From the NCBI GenBank assembly GCA_964059195.1, contig CAXKWD010000003.1, positions 16,536,606 to 16,600,605 of the forward strand: a DNA stretch of 64,000 nucleotides. The letters run 5' to 3'. The stretch is from Ectobius pallidus. Taxonomy: Eukaryota > Arthropoda > Insecta > Blattodea > Ectobiidae. The position numbers and the translations under genes are program-made. Below, in pieces: positions 12,467 through 23,909 of this stretch (the stretch's first letter is position 1; the number at the start of each line of letters is the position of its first letter). Under the pieces are notes generated by a model that did no database searches, had not been told where the DNA came from, and saw nothing but the letters and a program-made list of their open reading frames with translations.

Positions 12467-12960
12467 AGATAACCTAACATTATATGCAAAACATTTCAGT
12501 ACATAATAAAAACAATACTGCCTAGACACATGGGCTTACGCACGCTGAGGGTGAGGAAATTGATGACTATCAAGAATAGAAGCCGTAGAAAACGCCTACA
12601 GAGCAACGATTAGACTACCCGCGTAACACAGCTGAGAAATTGCTTCATCCCTGCGCGCGGGGAGGCAAAAAACCCTGCAAGGCCAACGCGAATTGCAATG
12701 CAAATCAGTTACATAATTATAATGTATGTTGTCAATATCCCTTTTTCTTAAGTAATACAAAGCCTACAGCAATGAATAAGGATAAGTGGATAGGCTTTTT
12801 CACTCAGTTTACGTTAAAACGCTTTGTTCGCTTAAAATTGTCATATTTTAAAACATTTTCAATTTTCAAGCAAACTGTGTACACTGCAAACAATAGTGCT
12901 GTCATGGAGACAGGGAATTGGTTTCATTACCATGCAGTGTGAATCCCATGTATAATAATA
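12467..12960. other. No gene recognised
   Basis: A 100-codon ORF at 12640-12942 (plus) has no recognisable domain or splice signals and is probably chance. Confidence 0.45.
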
Positions 12961-13086
12961 TATTGCGATACTAGTGCCGTAAGCTGTGCATAGGGATCGA
13001 GGAAAGAGCTTGATAAAACGTGGCGCTTGCGCAGTTTTTTCAATTTCCGAGGTCCGTTATGCGCTTACGGCACAAGTATTGCATGC
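12961..13086. repeat. Inverted repeat around GTGCCGTAAGC
   Basis: GTGCCGTAAGC at 12974-12984 is perfectly inverted at 13063-13073, and the symmetry extends outwards about 10 bp with mismatches. A third related word, ACTTACGGCAC, occurs near 13312. It may be a small foldback element. No target duplication was identified. Confidence 0.6.
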
Positions 13087-14812
13087 TATTTTTTGCACGA
13101 TGATTATTTATATCAATTTAATTATATTAATTGAGATATTAACTGAAAATATTAAGTAGGCCTATATACATTGTTGAAAATAGGTGTTTATTTCAGAAAG
13201 TGATTCGCATGTGTTGGTTGTTATGGGGACTGAATATTTGTCCTGTTAAAATCGCCACAAACTAGGGGGCCTTGGTTCCGGTCTTCCATAAAGGCTTGTA
13301 TTATGATTTTACTTACGGCACTTGTGCTTCTTGTAATTTTTACGGAGATTTCTTTTGTTTTCATAGCAAACAGATTGCGTGTGGGAATGTCAAGTTACGA
13401 TCCACGGCAACAATATTCGTAAGTACCACTAATTAGTTACGTCGTACAAAAAATTCTTTACAGACTTCTGACATAGTATCCCAAGTTTATGTTTAAAATT
13501 AACGAAAATGAGAAACAAAATTTAAGGTAATTGCATTCTGACATAAGATATTGTAAATACGTTCACATTAATAAACTCTCTTTTCGCTATTTTGTGTATA
13601 GGCCTACACTTCACTGAGCATTTAACTTTAACAATCCAATAAAAGACTACATAATTTGGGCGGGGAGAAGTGCGAAATATTAGCATCATAAGCAAAACAC
13701 CAAGTAAATGTTGAATAAGCAGGTATGTCAGTGATAATAAGTGTAAAGGACTAAAAAAAATACTACTTATTTTTCAATTATATAATTAAATTAATCTGAT
13801 GTATAAAGATGTTCCTATGGAGATGTTTATGGAAATCAAATTTTGCTACAGCACATGCCTATTTAAATTTAGGACAGCTAATTTCAACATAAAAATAGCT
13901 GCATTTTGGTGCACCAGCGACAGTTGGGGGGGGGGGAGCGTACTCTTGTAGCTGATTTCAGAGCCTTGTGATACGTAAATAATTTTAAGAGATGTAACGG
14001 AAACGTTTGTTCCCACAAACAATGAAAATTCCGTGAAATTATTTCTCAATTCAAGCAATGTTCATTTCAATACTTTCCTTGCTATCCTGTGAATGCCGCT
14101 AGGCATGCGCAGTGGCTCATATCGGCAACTTAAGATATTTTAGTCGGTCCGCTTTGTTTTCCCTACCTGTGCACTATAAAAGTGTTAATACTCAATTGGT
14201 AAGAACTGTTAAAAGTCCTGTTTCAGAACTATGCAGTCCTTTCAAAGAACGTGAGACCTATTTGGTTTTAATGCAAAATAACATCGAAATCATACCAACT
14301 TTTCGTACAAAAAATTCACATTTTTATTCGCCGTAAAATAAGATATCTGATTATGATATTACCAGCAGAATAACAGAATTGCGGTTGATTTCCCCTGCGA
14401 AAGAAAGTAGGCTGTTACAACCATGACTGTAATTACAAAATGATAGTGCATTCGCATTGTCGCTTTCCAATATTCCTCGGTCTCTTCAGTTCAGAAAATG
14501 TGTCGCATGAAAACGCATGACTAGACAAGAAGAGAAGTCATGAAGCATGACGGCATGGGATCTAACACAAAACCTCATAAGAAAATGAAAGTAATGATGT
14601 GTGGACAAGATTGTACATCGGCGCGGAGTCCTTTACTTTCTGCCTCATATCCGTATCCATCTTCATTATACGGAGCGCAATATTTCCAATCTGACGGCTC
14701 TATGGATTAATTTTAAAAGATATAACAGTCTCGATTTTTCGAGAATGCAGGAATGCCTGCAAGTTATGTTGGACTGGAAAGTAATACAGAAAAACTGAAT
14801 ATATAGTGATGA
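13087..14812. other. No gene recognised
   Basis: AT-rich sequence with a run of about 11 G at 13926-13936. ORFs at 13846-14058 (minus), 14112-14336 and 14601-14798 (plus) show no domain. Confidence 0.45.
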
Positions 14813-15466
14813 GACGTCAAAATAATGCCCTACAAAATATTAGAATAGCCGGTAAATCGTTCGAACAAGTGGAGAAATTTAAAAAATCTGAGCAATAATT
14901 ACAGACACAAATAACGTTACGGTAGAAGTTAAGTGTAGACTCAAATCAGGAAATCCCTGTTTTTATTCAGTTCAGAAACTTCTATCTTCTCGTCTTCTGT
15001 CCAGAAATCTAAAAATAAAAATTTATAAGACAATTATCCTGCCGTTTGTATTATATGGATGTGAGACATGGTCACTTACTCTTCGGGAAGAAAATCTGAG
15101 AGTGTTCGAAAACAGGGTGCTTAGGAAAATATTTGGGCCTAATAGAGATGAAAATGGGGACTGGAGAAAACTGCATAACGACGAGCTTCATAACCTGTAC
15201 TCGTCACCGGATATAGTAAGGGTAATTAAATTACGGAGGACGAAATGAGCTGGACATGGGGAGGAAAGACATATCTCAAATGTATTGACTGGGAGTCCCG
15301 AAGGGAAAATGCCACTTGGAATATGTAGACACAGGTGGGAGGACAATATTGGGGGATAGATTTAAGGGAAGTAGGATTTTCGAGGGATGGTTGGATGGAG
15401 TTAGCACAGAATAGGGTTGAATGGCGGTCTCAGGTAAGCGCGGCAATGTACCTTCGGGTTCCATAA
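14813..15466 (+). pseudogene. Non-LTR reverse transcriptase C-terminal tail, frameshifted
   Basis: Reading across frames gives landmarks of the post-catalytic region of insect non-LTR elements: FEQVEKFK (the start of the usual 'YLG' strand), a stretch ending LPFVLYGCETWSLTLREE, then NRVLRKIFGPNRDENGDW, RKLHNDELHNLYSS and finally RHRWEDNIGG. Frameshifts and stops break it. It is a different family from the RT at 3922-4812 (LYGCETWSL versus FYGAETWTL). The 5' part with the catalytic domain is absent. The copy ends in an A-rich tail, CATAAAATAAATAATATT. Confidence 0.8.
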
Positions 15467-15860
15467 AATAAATAATATTACTTTAGCTTGTCAGGAATTG
15501 TCTATTGTCATTGAGTAAGTAACTTAAGTAACTATAAATTCCTAAATCTTAACTAAGCAAATCTAAAATCATCAATTAGGCTCTTTCATTCCGTATTGCT
15601 TCTATTTCCTCTTTGCAGCTTCTTAGCATGCAAAATGAGGTCATTACGACTAAATATAAGAAGCAATGCTGTAATCTTCCTCTAACATTTTGATCGTTGC
15701 CAAGAAACTAGGGAAATTACCTGCTCTAACCGGTCGCCAAGCATTCTGTATTGTTTAGAGAGAGACTGCTAAAGGTGAGTCAGAATTAGAGAGCACACAG
15801 CAGTCCTGAAACAAAATGATTTTCCTCACACTACACTAACCGAAAATTTTCAAAATCAAA
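15467..15860. other. No gene recognised
   Basis: Short spacer between the RT remnant and the mariner palindrome. Nothing was identified. Confidence 0.5.
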
Positions 15861-16557
15861 TACGAGGGCTGTTTTTTTTTTCAAGTTCCGATGGGGCATA
15901 AAATGAAAACCACAGTGAAAATCAAAACTGTTTTATTTGGAACATTTAGGTACACCTTCTAGCTACTTCTGTACGTAGTTTCGTTCCGATTGAAACATTT
16001 GTCGTAGCGTGGTACCACTTTTCCAATACCCTCTTCATAGAAGCTTGCCGCCAGCGTATTGAGAAGGGTCCTCACGGCATTTTGAAGTGTTTTGAAGTTC
16101 TTCGTTGGTGTGGAAGCTCTGTCCTTCCAGATCTTTCTTCAGCTGCCGAAAAAAATGAAAGTCACTCGGCACGGGAACAAGTTTTTGAAATCCATCGTGA
16201 CAGGGGATGAAACGTGGATTCGTTACGACAATCCAGAATCCAAAAAAAACAATCCAAACAATGGATGCACACAAATTTCCCGAACAAACCTAAGATCTGG
16301 CTTCCACACCAACGAAGAAATTCAAAAAAACTTCAAAATACCGTGAGGACCCTTCTCAATACGCTGGCGGCAAGCTTCTATGAAGAGGATATTGGAAAGT
16401 TGGTACCACGCTACGACAAATGTCTCAATCGGAACGAAACTACGTACAGAAGTAGCTAGAAGGTGTACCTAAATGTTTCAAATAAAACAGTTTTGATTTT
16501 CACTGTGGTTTTCATTTTATGCCCCATCGGAACTTGAAAAAAAAAACAGCCCTCGTA
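15861..16557. mobile_element. Second mariner family, also rearranged into a palindrome
   Basis: TACGAGGGCTG at the left edge is inverted at the right edge (CAGCCCTCGTA), and the symmetry continues for roughly 200 bp inwards. TA flanks both ends. On the minus strand the left half encodes VPSDFHFFRQLKKDLEGQSF (third catalytic D block). On the plus strand the right half encodes IVTGDETWIRYDNPESKK (first catalytic D block), then a C-terminal tail (LVPRYDKCLNRN). Both outer arms carry the same transposase 3' end, so the copy cannot make transposase. It is a different family from 10755-11442 but has the same architecture. Confidence 0.85.
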
Positions 16558-16770
16558 CGTCTGGCTCAATGAACAATCTCCTTTATATTTCACAATCTAT
16601 CGATCCGATAAACAAAAATATATAAACTACAACCAAAAAACGAAAGTCCTAGTTGAAAAAAAAACAGCCCTCGTACGTCTGGCTCAATGAACAATCTCCT
16701 TTATATTTCACAATCTATCGATCCGATAAACAAAAATATATAAACTACAACCAAAAAACGAAAGTCCTAG
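16534..16770. repeat. 118-bp tandem duplication spanning the mariner end
   Basis: Unit 1 at 16534-16652 and unit 2 at 16653-16770 are almost identical, differing by one A in a poly-A run. Each unit begins with the last bases of the mariner terminus (TTGAAAA to CCCTCGTA) and continues into flanking DNA ending GAAAGTCCTAG. The duplication therefore happened after the transposon inserted. Confidence 0.95.
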
Positions 16771-17051
16771 GCATAAGTGGAAATAACGGCAAATGTATGC
16801 CATTTGCATAAATTTACTGCGTCGTACAATGACAAACGCAGTTCAACACACGGCAATTTATTGAAACTGGCCTCGAGAAAGAAATACACAACAGGTTACG
16901 TAAATACACGAGTCGAATAATTCCACGATTTCTCATACAGACAACTCCATTATACAGGTACAGGTTATATTTCAATAGAGATAGGCTTATGTCAGATTGC
17001 AGTCTTAATAATTCTGGTGCACTAACTTAAAAAGGGCTGAACTCAGATGAC

Positions 17052-17144
<93 letters not shown>

Positions 17145-17756
17145 CATGTAGCGTCGCTTTGCCCTGAATTTTTTGTTTTGTAATTTCCAATGGTCACTGT
17201 TTTCTGTTGCTGTGCTGAGCTGTGCCCGAGCACGAGCTTTTGCTCATTCGGGCATCATTTATGAATGTATGTTTTATGAAGGTAAATTAAAAAATAAAAT
17301 GTATATATATATATATATATATATATCCGACACGGCATATTACCCGAATGCAAACCAGTCGCTCAGGAAAGAGATTGGTTAATTGCAAAAGTATTGAAGA
17401 CAGGAAACTGGCAAATTAAAAAGGACGATGCATTAAGAAAATATAACAAAAACTGTTGTCATTTTGTAAATACAGTAACACAAATTTTGAAACGTTGTAA
17501 ACTACTCGACTTTGTGTTTCAGCTTCATGTGCGTTATAAATTCACAACATAACCACTGTGTATGATAGATAAGTGCAAGTAGTATTACAGCATGTAATGG
17601 GATATGCAGTTAATAAATTTATTTAAAAAAATACATAAATAAATAAATATAGATATTTTAATTACAGTAAATTTACCTGTGCTTTGTTCGTGCACAGTCT
17701 ACATTTTTTCCACGTTAGAGGGACTTGTACATCTACAACAGTGGTTTACACAAATG
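16771..17756. other. No gene; TA microsatellites
   Basis: Non-coding. It holds the long TA tract at 17054-17142 and a shorter one at 17299-17326. ORFs translating to Tyr-Ile runs are artefacts of these tracts. Confidence 0.6.
17054..17142. repeat. (AT)n microsatellite, about 89 bp
   Basis: Uninterrupted AT dinucleotides. Confidence 0.97.
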
Positions 17757-18016
17757 TAAAGTAAAGTGATCCCTATACAGGCCATGGAGGCCAAGAGGGT
17801 TCCAGAAGGTTGAGGCTCCCAAATTTTGGACATTCGGCAAGTGAAGGTGGTAAGGTTGTCAGCCTTACGCACAGGATTGCTCCTGGTACTCATTTCTGTT
17901 AGAGACTGAGTCGACCCCAGGGCCATAGTGCCACCAGAAGGATTAGGCCAATTGAAAAACTCCAATGACCTCATCGGGAATCGAACCCGCGACCTTCCGG
18001 GTTGTAGCGCATGCTA
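17757..18016 (-). mobile_element. tRNA-derived SINE, copy A
   Basis: On the minus strand it contains a pol III box B, GGGTTCGATTCCC, in a tRNA-like GGAAGGTCGC context, followed by a tRNA-unrelated body. It shares most of its length with the SINE at 34474-34713. The tRNA-like head is truncated or diverged beyond the GCGCTACAA stretch, and copy A has an extra stretch of about 50 bp (17914-17968) relative to copy B. Confidence 0.8.
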
Positions 18017-18821
18017 TGCATCCCTTATAATCTAGCCCGTGTAACGTTAGATTGACATAACACGCTTATATCACAAAATAATAATACAGCAAAAATCTAC
18101 TCCCATAGTTTTCAGTCATGTTTATATTTGACTCTCAGTTCAACAACCCGGGAACCGAGTGAATAATCCTTCGTCATTCAGAGGATACTATACTCTATGT
18201 AAAACAATGAGTTTTCGCTCGCAAAGACACTGTAGCATATAAATAAAACAAAACTTTTGGCACAGAATGGTTTTTCTAAATCAGATGCTAGAAAACCGGA
18301 GACCTCTTATAAAACATGTTGACCGCTCTTGAACCAAATACTGGCCTGTCTCCAAACAGTCTATTCAACAATCCATGGTGTGTTTTCTTTTATTCAGCCT
18401 ACACAAACACTATTTCTGCAATACGTTAACCAGTCCAACAATTAAGGCTCAAGAATTATTCGCCCATTTCTATAGTTGCTAACAAAGCGTACCAAGATTG
18501 CTTGTCACTTTAAGCAGTAACGTCTAATATGAGGATATATAGAAAACTTTTCTAAGCTTACGTCACATAATTTAATAAAATAAACATGGCAATTTAGCTC
18601 ATGAATCAATGACCAGTATAAGAATATGTCTAACGCTGAGAATATACCCTTACGGGATCACCAGGGGTCGCTCGCGAACCTGAGGAATAACTTTTTTTTG
18701 TCGTCATATTTGTTTTTCGTTCATTTTATCGCACCTAAGTGCAATCATATTTTACGTAAATAATAACAAGAACTCCTCCGAGACTCTTTGACCGAGGTGT
18801 ATCATGAAATAATTGATTAAC
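18017..18821. other. No gene recognised
   Basis: AT-rich, no convincing ORF or repeat boundary. Confidence 0.5.
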
Positions 18822-19478
18822 TAAGGGCAACTTGTTTTTGCATTATTTTGCATTTTTCGTCATTTTCAAGGGATAGGTCATTTTTTGGCAAATTATAGGT
18901 CATTCTCGGCATCTTAAGGTAGGCCCTAATTTTCGGAATTTTAGGAAATTTTCGGCATTTTTAGGTCATGTTTCGGTGGAGGTAGAGGGGAGTTTTTCCA
19001 TGTACAAATCGTTACTTTCAGACAATCTTTTTTATTTGAGAAAATCCGCCAAGTGTTCATAGTTCATTTTAAATCAGGTCTATAGCAAACAGTATAGCAG
19101 TTTGTCTTGTAGCAATAAAGACTTTTTTCTTTTCTTTTTAAATGGCACATATTTGCTAGGGGCAATATGATGGGCATGCCAGTTCAGAAAGAATTTTTAT
19201 TTCGCTAAGGGTGTCCAAGTAGCATAAATTTACTTACTTCTTTAGCAAAAAAAGTGTGTTTTATAATGTAAGTTCATATATAACGCACTGTCATAAATTT
19301 TTTTTAGCAATTCAATACTCTAAAAAAAGAATTATTAGTGATAATAAATGTAAATTTATTGCGCTTTTTTTTTTTAACTTTGGGTAAATTTTCACTATTT
19401 TTAGGTCATAAATGCATTTATTATTTTGCATTTTTTCACTATTTTATGGTCATTAAATGCCTTGCCCTAGTAATAATT
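18822..19478. mobile_element. Probable hAT-like element, degraded
   Basis: The edges carry AGGGCAA-type words in inverted orientation (CTAAGGGCAAC at the left, TTGCCCTAG at the right). The body is full of TTAGGTCAT / GGTCATTTT words at both ends, like the elements at 29061 and 44799. No clean target duplication was found, so the limits are approximate. Confidence 0.5.
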
Positions 19479-19898
19479 ATAGCATCTTCCAATCACATAT
19501 TGCTGTGACAAAGCTCTGTGATAAAAGATATCTTGCCTTTAGACAACTTTTAAAGATAGGCTCAGTACTTTTCTAATTCACCGTTCAAGAGTCTTATATT
19601 ATTTTTCAACTTATCTTCAGATGGTGGGACCGTTTATCAAAAAGAAATCGTCGCAAGGAACCTTAGATCCTTGAGAATATCTAACCAAGGGAAACGGCGA
19701 AAATTAACAATGAACGAACACCCAGCTGCAAAAAGACAGATCACTCATTGAAAGGGTAATTTATTAATACGGTGAAACGAATGGCAATTGCAATCAGTGT
19801 TATAGCGGAAGCTGCAAGGTGAACTTGAGGTATGAAGCATTTTTAATTTGCAACCATGCGTTACAACGTGTCCTCTCATTCGTGGTCTGACTCATCAG

Positions 19899-20603
19899 TA
19901 GGGTTCGGATGTTTATGACCTAAAAAAGTGGAAAATATGACTGCAAATATGACCTAAAAAAGTGGAAAATATGACTGCAAATATGACCTTAAAAATGGCT
20001 AAATATGACCCAAAAATCCTAAATATGACCTCATAAAGGAACGTATTTTCTAAAAATAAAAGTTCCAATTTAAAACGTTTAATGACACTAAATTCTTACA
20101 TCAAATTAATTCAATCAAATAATGACTTTTTAATAATTTTACCGGTGATTTACATATTTACTTGTAAAGAACTTTTAATCTTTTAATGGTTCCAGATACC
20201 ACAGCAAATGTGAACTGAAAATATTTTGAAAACATATCTATTGGAAGTTAACAACAAGGAGAAAGAGGTAATTATGCTTATACTTATTGTCCTTCGCATT
20301 TCAGTTACAATAAAACCAAAATATTCATGACTCTTTTCCGGAAAAAATTTAAAGTCGGCAATTTAGTGCACATACTGCATAAATTGTGCTCTTTTACCGA
20401 ATTTATAACCGAAATATGACGTTAAATTACAAATGTGACGGAAATATGACCAAGACCATGAAAATGACCAAAATATGACTTTATACGCAAAATAAAAACG
20501 GTTCGATTAAGACAACAAATGTGCAATTCATATATAATTTATGTTTGCTGCGAGAATGGAAGTCAGGATGAAAATATGACGTGTCATAAACATCCGAACC
20601 CTT
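19899..20603. mobile_element. hAT-type element with AATATGAC subterminal array, copy 1
   Basis: The ends are TAGGGTTCGGATGTTTATGAC and the inverse GTCATAAACATCCGAACCCTT. Flanking 8-mers CTCATCAG (19891-19898) and CTCATCTG (20604-20611) match at 7 of 8. Ten exact AATATGAC words occur, six in the first 130 bp and four in the last 200 bp, all in the same orientation. No coding capacity. A second member lies at 46136-46796 in the opposite orientation. Confidence 0.8.
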
Positions 20604-20611
20604 CTCATCTG

Positions 20612-20934
20612 ATTAATACTTCAGTTCCGATATGATGCAACATACCTGATTGGGATACACATTAAAAATTAATGACTGTAACGGAATGAAGTTGACATAA
20701 ATTATAAGGTGTTATGATTTATGTACACCAATAATTCATGGTGGATGATAATTCATATTTTTCATTTGACATCTTGTCTCTTGACATGAATACAGATATG
20801 AAGACAACACTTTATACGTGTGGTTTCACCATAATTCATTAAACTGAAGTACGGCTGGAGTTTGACTTGGCTTTTTCAAATATTTCCTGCATTTTCCCCT
20901 AATACTGTAAATGCATTCTCAGTCTTTCATTTTA
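20612..20934. other. No gene recognised
   Basis: Short AT-rich spacer. Nothing was identified. Confidence 0.5.
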
Positions 20935-21100
20935 AAGGGGTACATACAACTTCGAGTGCTGAGAATAGGTGAAATTCTTTTTTCTCTCACTCAGCAATGA
21001 ATTCTTCTGTAACCTTCTAACACGTTCATTATTGACTACTTCCACAATTATATACTATTTTCAGAATTTAAAAAACTGTCACAGTTACGGGTAGTCATCT
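20935..21100 (-). repeat. Terminal fragment of a TTAA-bounded repeat family, copy 1
   Basis: Its reverse complement matches 33385-33556 and partly 22340-22466. Shared words are CCCGTAACT, TTCTGAAAATAGTAT, GGTTAC and AATTCATTGCTGAG, ending in a GTATG-CCCC tract next to TTTAA/TTAA. It looks like one transposon terminus. Confidence 0.65.
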
Positions 21101-21192
21101 TTAGAAAATTTCAGCCACATTTGGTGCATTGAAATGCCGCTTCCATGACAATTTCCACAATATGTCAATATTTGTGCGTGTCCTTTTTTCTA

Positions 21193-21196
21193 TCTA

Positions 21197-21236
<40 letters not shown>

Positions 21237-21299
21237 AGGCTTTGTCCTGACTGACTGAATGAATGACTGACTGACTGACTGACTGACTGACTGACTGAC
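21193..21299. repeat. Compound microsatellite TC / TA / GACT
   Basis: (TC)n at about 21193-21220, (TA)n to about 21236, then after a short unique stretch (GACT)n to 21299. Confidence 0.9.
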
Positions 21300-21649
21300 A
21301 GGAATCAACGTAGAGCCTAAACTATAACAGGTAGAGACTTGGAATTTTGACAGTACCTTCGTTTCATATTGTAGGTGCTCACTAAGAAAGGATTTTGAAA
21401 AATTTTGATTTTAAATGCCAAAAATCAAATGTTTTTGAGAATACTTAATCCCTTTTTACACAGAATTATCCAGTCCAAATCACATTTGACATTAAAACAT
21501 ATTGTTGCCAGTTTGTCTCAGATGGGTTTGGAAAAAAAAATGAAAGTAGAATAAATCTGACAAATGAGAGAACTATCAATATCCACGAAAATAATGCAGT
21601 CACATAACTTTCTTTACCCTGGACATAGAGAAAACAATACGAGATATGG

Positions 21650-21713
<64 letters not shown>

Positions 21714-22197
21714 TATTATATCACAGAATGAAATCCACGAAAATAATGCAGTCACATAACTTCCTCTAGCCTGGAAATAGAGAAAACAATACGAGGTAAG
21801 GTAATATGTTTTGGGAAGAGATGTATGCAAGTGATATTGTATTTCTGTTTAATTTCATTCCCAAAACGGTTGTATGGTAACATGATTGTGAGAAACAAAA
21901 TTTTCAGCCACGATAATACAATTTTATGTTACCGGAATTTATGTTTCTTCTTATTAGAACCCCTACCGGGCTTGCTTTGTACTGTACAAGCGATGGGATG
22001 CAAAATTCTACATATAGCCATAAAAGTTATATCAAGCATTTTCTTAGGGAATAGTTTGAGTGTGATAAGTCGTTCTTCCTACTTCAAATTATAAATACCT
22101 ATATAAGGACCTAGAATTTAAAAATCTAAAGTCCTTCATAAGTTAATTTCCAATTACAAAATAAAAAACCCGGGCGACGCCGGGCCTTTTAGGCTAG
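21219..22197 (+). mobile_element. Non-autonomous Helitron/Helentron-like element, second copy
   Basis: The 3' end carries the same hairpin as the 5913-6900 copy (CCCGGGCGACGCCGGG at 22169-22184), then TTTTAGGCTAG ending CTAG at 22194-22197, followed by T. The proposed 5' end is TC at 21219-21220, followed by a TA-rich stretch. The internal segment around 21825-22094 resembles 6532-6789 at DNA and translated level. It includes (GACT)n at 21245-21299. Confidence 0.7.
21574..21806. repeat. Direct repeat around a TA tract
   Basis: About 75 bp (CCACGAAAATAATGCAGTC to ACAATACGAG and GGTAATAT) occurs at 21577-21652 and again at 21733-21806, separated by a (TA)n/(TG) tract. It lies within the Helentron-like element; a related stretch occurs at 6263-6330. 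Confidence 0.85.
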
Positions 22198-22339
22198 TTT
22201 GTATATATAATATGAACAGCATCATCTACAATCTTTGGAATATCTGCAATAAGAATGTTTTTAATTAATCCATGATGAGTAATTTTTTACACTTAGTTTT
22301 ACATTAAAAATATATTTTTTTAAATAAACTACCGTATTA

Positions 22340-22466
22340 ATGTTAAATCAATGGTTGTAGATAGTGCTAGAGTATGTCAGATTACGAGACTGTAGACCAA
22401 TTCATTGATGAGAAAAACATTAATTTCACCTACTTCTCAATGCCCAGCCTGTATGCCCCCTCTTAA
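22340..22466 (+). repeat. TTAA-bounded repeat family, copy 3 (short)
   Basis: Matches 33425-33556 (CAGATTACGAG, CAATTCATTGATGAGAAAA, TTCACCTA, CTGTATGCCCCC) and ends at CTTAACAG, again a TTAA boundary. Confidence 0.6.
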
Positions 22467-22830
22467 CAGATACACAGATTCCCGTAGAAGTTCAGAACAA
22501 GGGCTATAATAAATAATTTATTCTCCACCTCAAGCTGCGATCCAATTCACGTCTTCTCAAAGCCAGAAGGTGAAGGGATGAAACGTGTGAACGGATTTCC
22601 GGAAACAATTGCTGCATCCGGAAGGTCAGTGCTTTCCAATTCATGACCGGATTTCCCGAATATATTTTATGACGATTTAAACAATTTAACAGTTCTGACA
22701 GTTACTGTACAGAAGATCCTATTATAAATCACTTATGGAATACATCAATCGCTATTATTTCTATCTGGATATATAGTAGAGAAACTAGTAGATACTGTAA
22801 ATAGATTAACAAGTTATTACCGTAAACAAT
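22467..22830. other. No gene recognised
   Basis: Unremarkable sequence between two repeats. Confidence 0.5.
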
Positions 22831-23001
22831 TCGAAGACAGTGGCGTACAGAAGAGGGGGTCCAGGGGGTTCGGACCCTCCCCGAAATCAAAACCTAAAAT
22901 TGTATTTGTTAATAAAACACTGAACTTGTAAACGTAGGCTTATTATTTCTACTGTTCCGTGTGTTTTTAACTTGTCTTATAATAGTAATAAGTGTTATAA
23001 C

Positions 23002-23711
23002 TAGGGATGGGTCCTCGATACTTTCGATACCTCAATACTCTCGATACTTCAGAAAATTCGCTCGGTACTTTTTCGATACTTTAGTAACTCTGCAATTTAA
23101 GGAAATGCGGTATCTCTTTCTGCTTTTAGTAGTCTACTAAATAGCCTATAGTAAATAGGCCTACTTCTATTTCTCCTTGAAACGGAGAAAATCACTCTGT
23201 GACTTTTGTCTAGTCATAAATAAATACTTTCCTTCTTTAAAATGCACACAGAAGAGATTCTTAATTGTTTCGTTTCCTGTCAAACGTTTAGTTTTAATGT
23301 AGAGTTTAAAAATAATGATATGCTACTGATGATATTAAATTTTCTCTCATTAAATATGCACACTTAATTAATTTAGCTGGTATTACACAGTTCCAGTGGC
23401 GGACGCAGGGGGGGGGATAGGGGGGTTACATCCCCCCCCCGAAATTTGAAAAAATGTACTACAAGTGGCCAGTTTTATAAACTAATTGTATATGTAAGTT
23501 GATTAATTTTTTTTAGTATTCTTTCTACCTATTCAAATCCCCCCCCGAAAAAAATTTCTGCGTCCGCCACTGCACAGTTCATTCAACTTTTTATTTTTAA
23601 CGTACCGGTATCTATTTATTGAAACTGGAAATGTTGACGGTATCGAGTATCGAGGAAAAAATCGTGTATTGGTATCGAGTATCGAGAAAATCTGGTATTG
23701 ACCCATCCCTA
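23002..23711. mobile_element. Middle hAT element of the nest
   Basis: The inverted ends TAGGGATGGGTC and GACCCATCCCTA are perfect. The 8-bp target duplication GTTATAAC is perfect (22994-23001 and 23712-23719). TCGATACT/TATCGAGTATCGAG repeats lie just inside both ends. It is interrupted by the element at 23394-23572. Confidence 0.9.
23394..23572. mobile_element. Inner 179-bp hAT MITE of the nest
   Basis: The inverted ends CAGTGGCGGACGCAG and CTGCGTCCGCCACTG are perfect, and so is the 8-bp duplication CACAGTTC (23386-23393 and 23573-23580). A second member of the family lies at 40523-40709. Confidence 0.93.
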
Positions 23712-23909
23712 GTTATAACTTAGGTAATGATTTCTTGTTTAAGTTGGCATGTCTTAGAGTATAGTAAACAAATTTTCTAACTAGTTTTCCAGTGCTAAAA
23801 TAGCGTAAAATGTGATTTTCACATTTCCTTTGGGTATTCCATACCCCCCAAACCCCCCGGCACTTTCGACCTTCCCTGAAATTTTCTGGCTACGCCACTC
23901 CTCTAAGAC

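Larger units (their letters stand above)
22839..23901. mobile_element. Outer hAT-like element of a three-level nest
   Basis: The edges are AGTGGCGTAC and the near-inverse CTACGCCACTCC. Flanks TCGAAGAC (22831-22838) and TCTAAGAC (23902-23909) match at 7 of 8. G/C homopolymer tracts lie just inside the ends (AGGGGGTCCAGGGGG; ACCCCCCAAACCCCCC). Its body is interrupted by the element at 23002-23711. Confidence 0.6.

Noticed and set aside
17005..17233. Tyr-Ile repeat ORFs
   Set aside because: Translations of an (AT)n tract; the same applies at 9168-9506 and 21600-21830.
17980..18000. tRNA-like GGTTCGATTCC words, considered as tRNA genes
   Set aside because: No cloverleaf can be completed; they are box B promoters of SINEs (also at 34650, 41990 and 56250).
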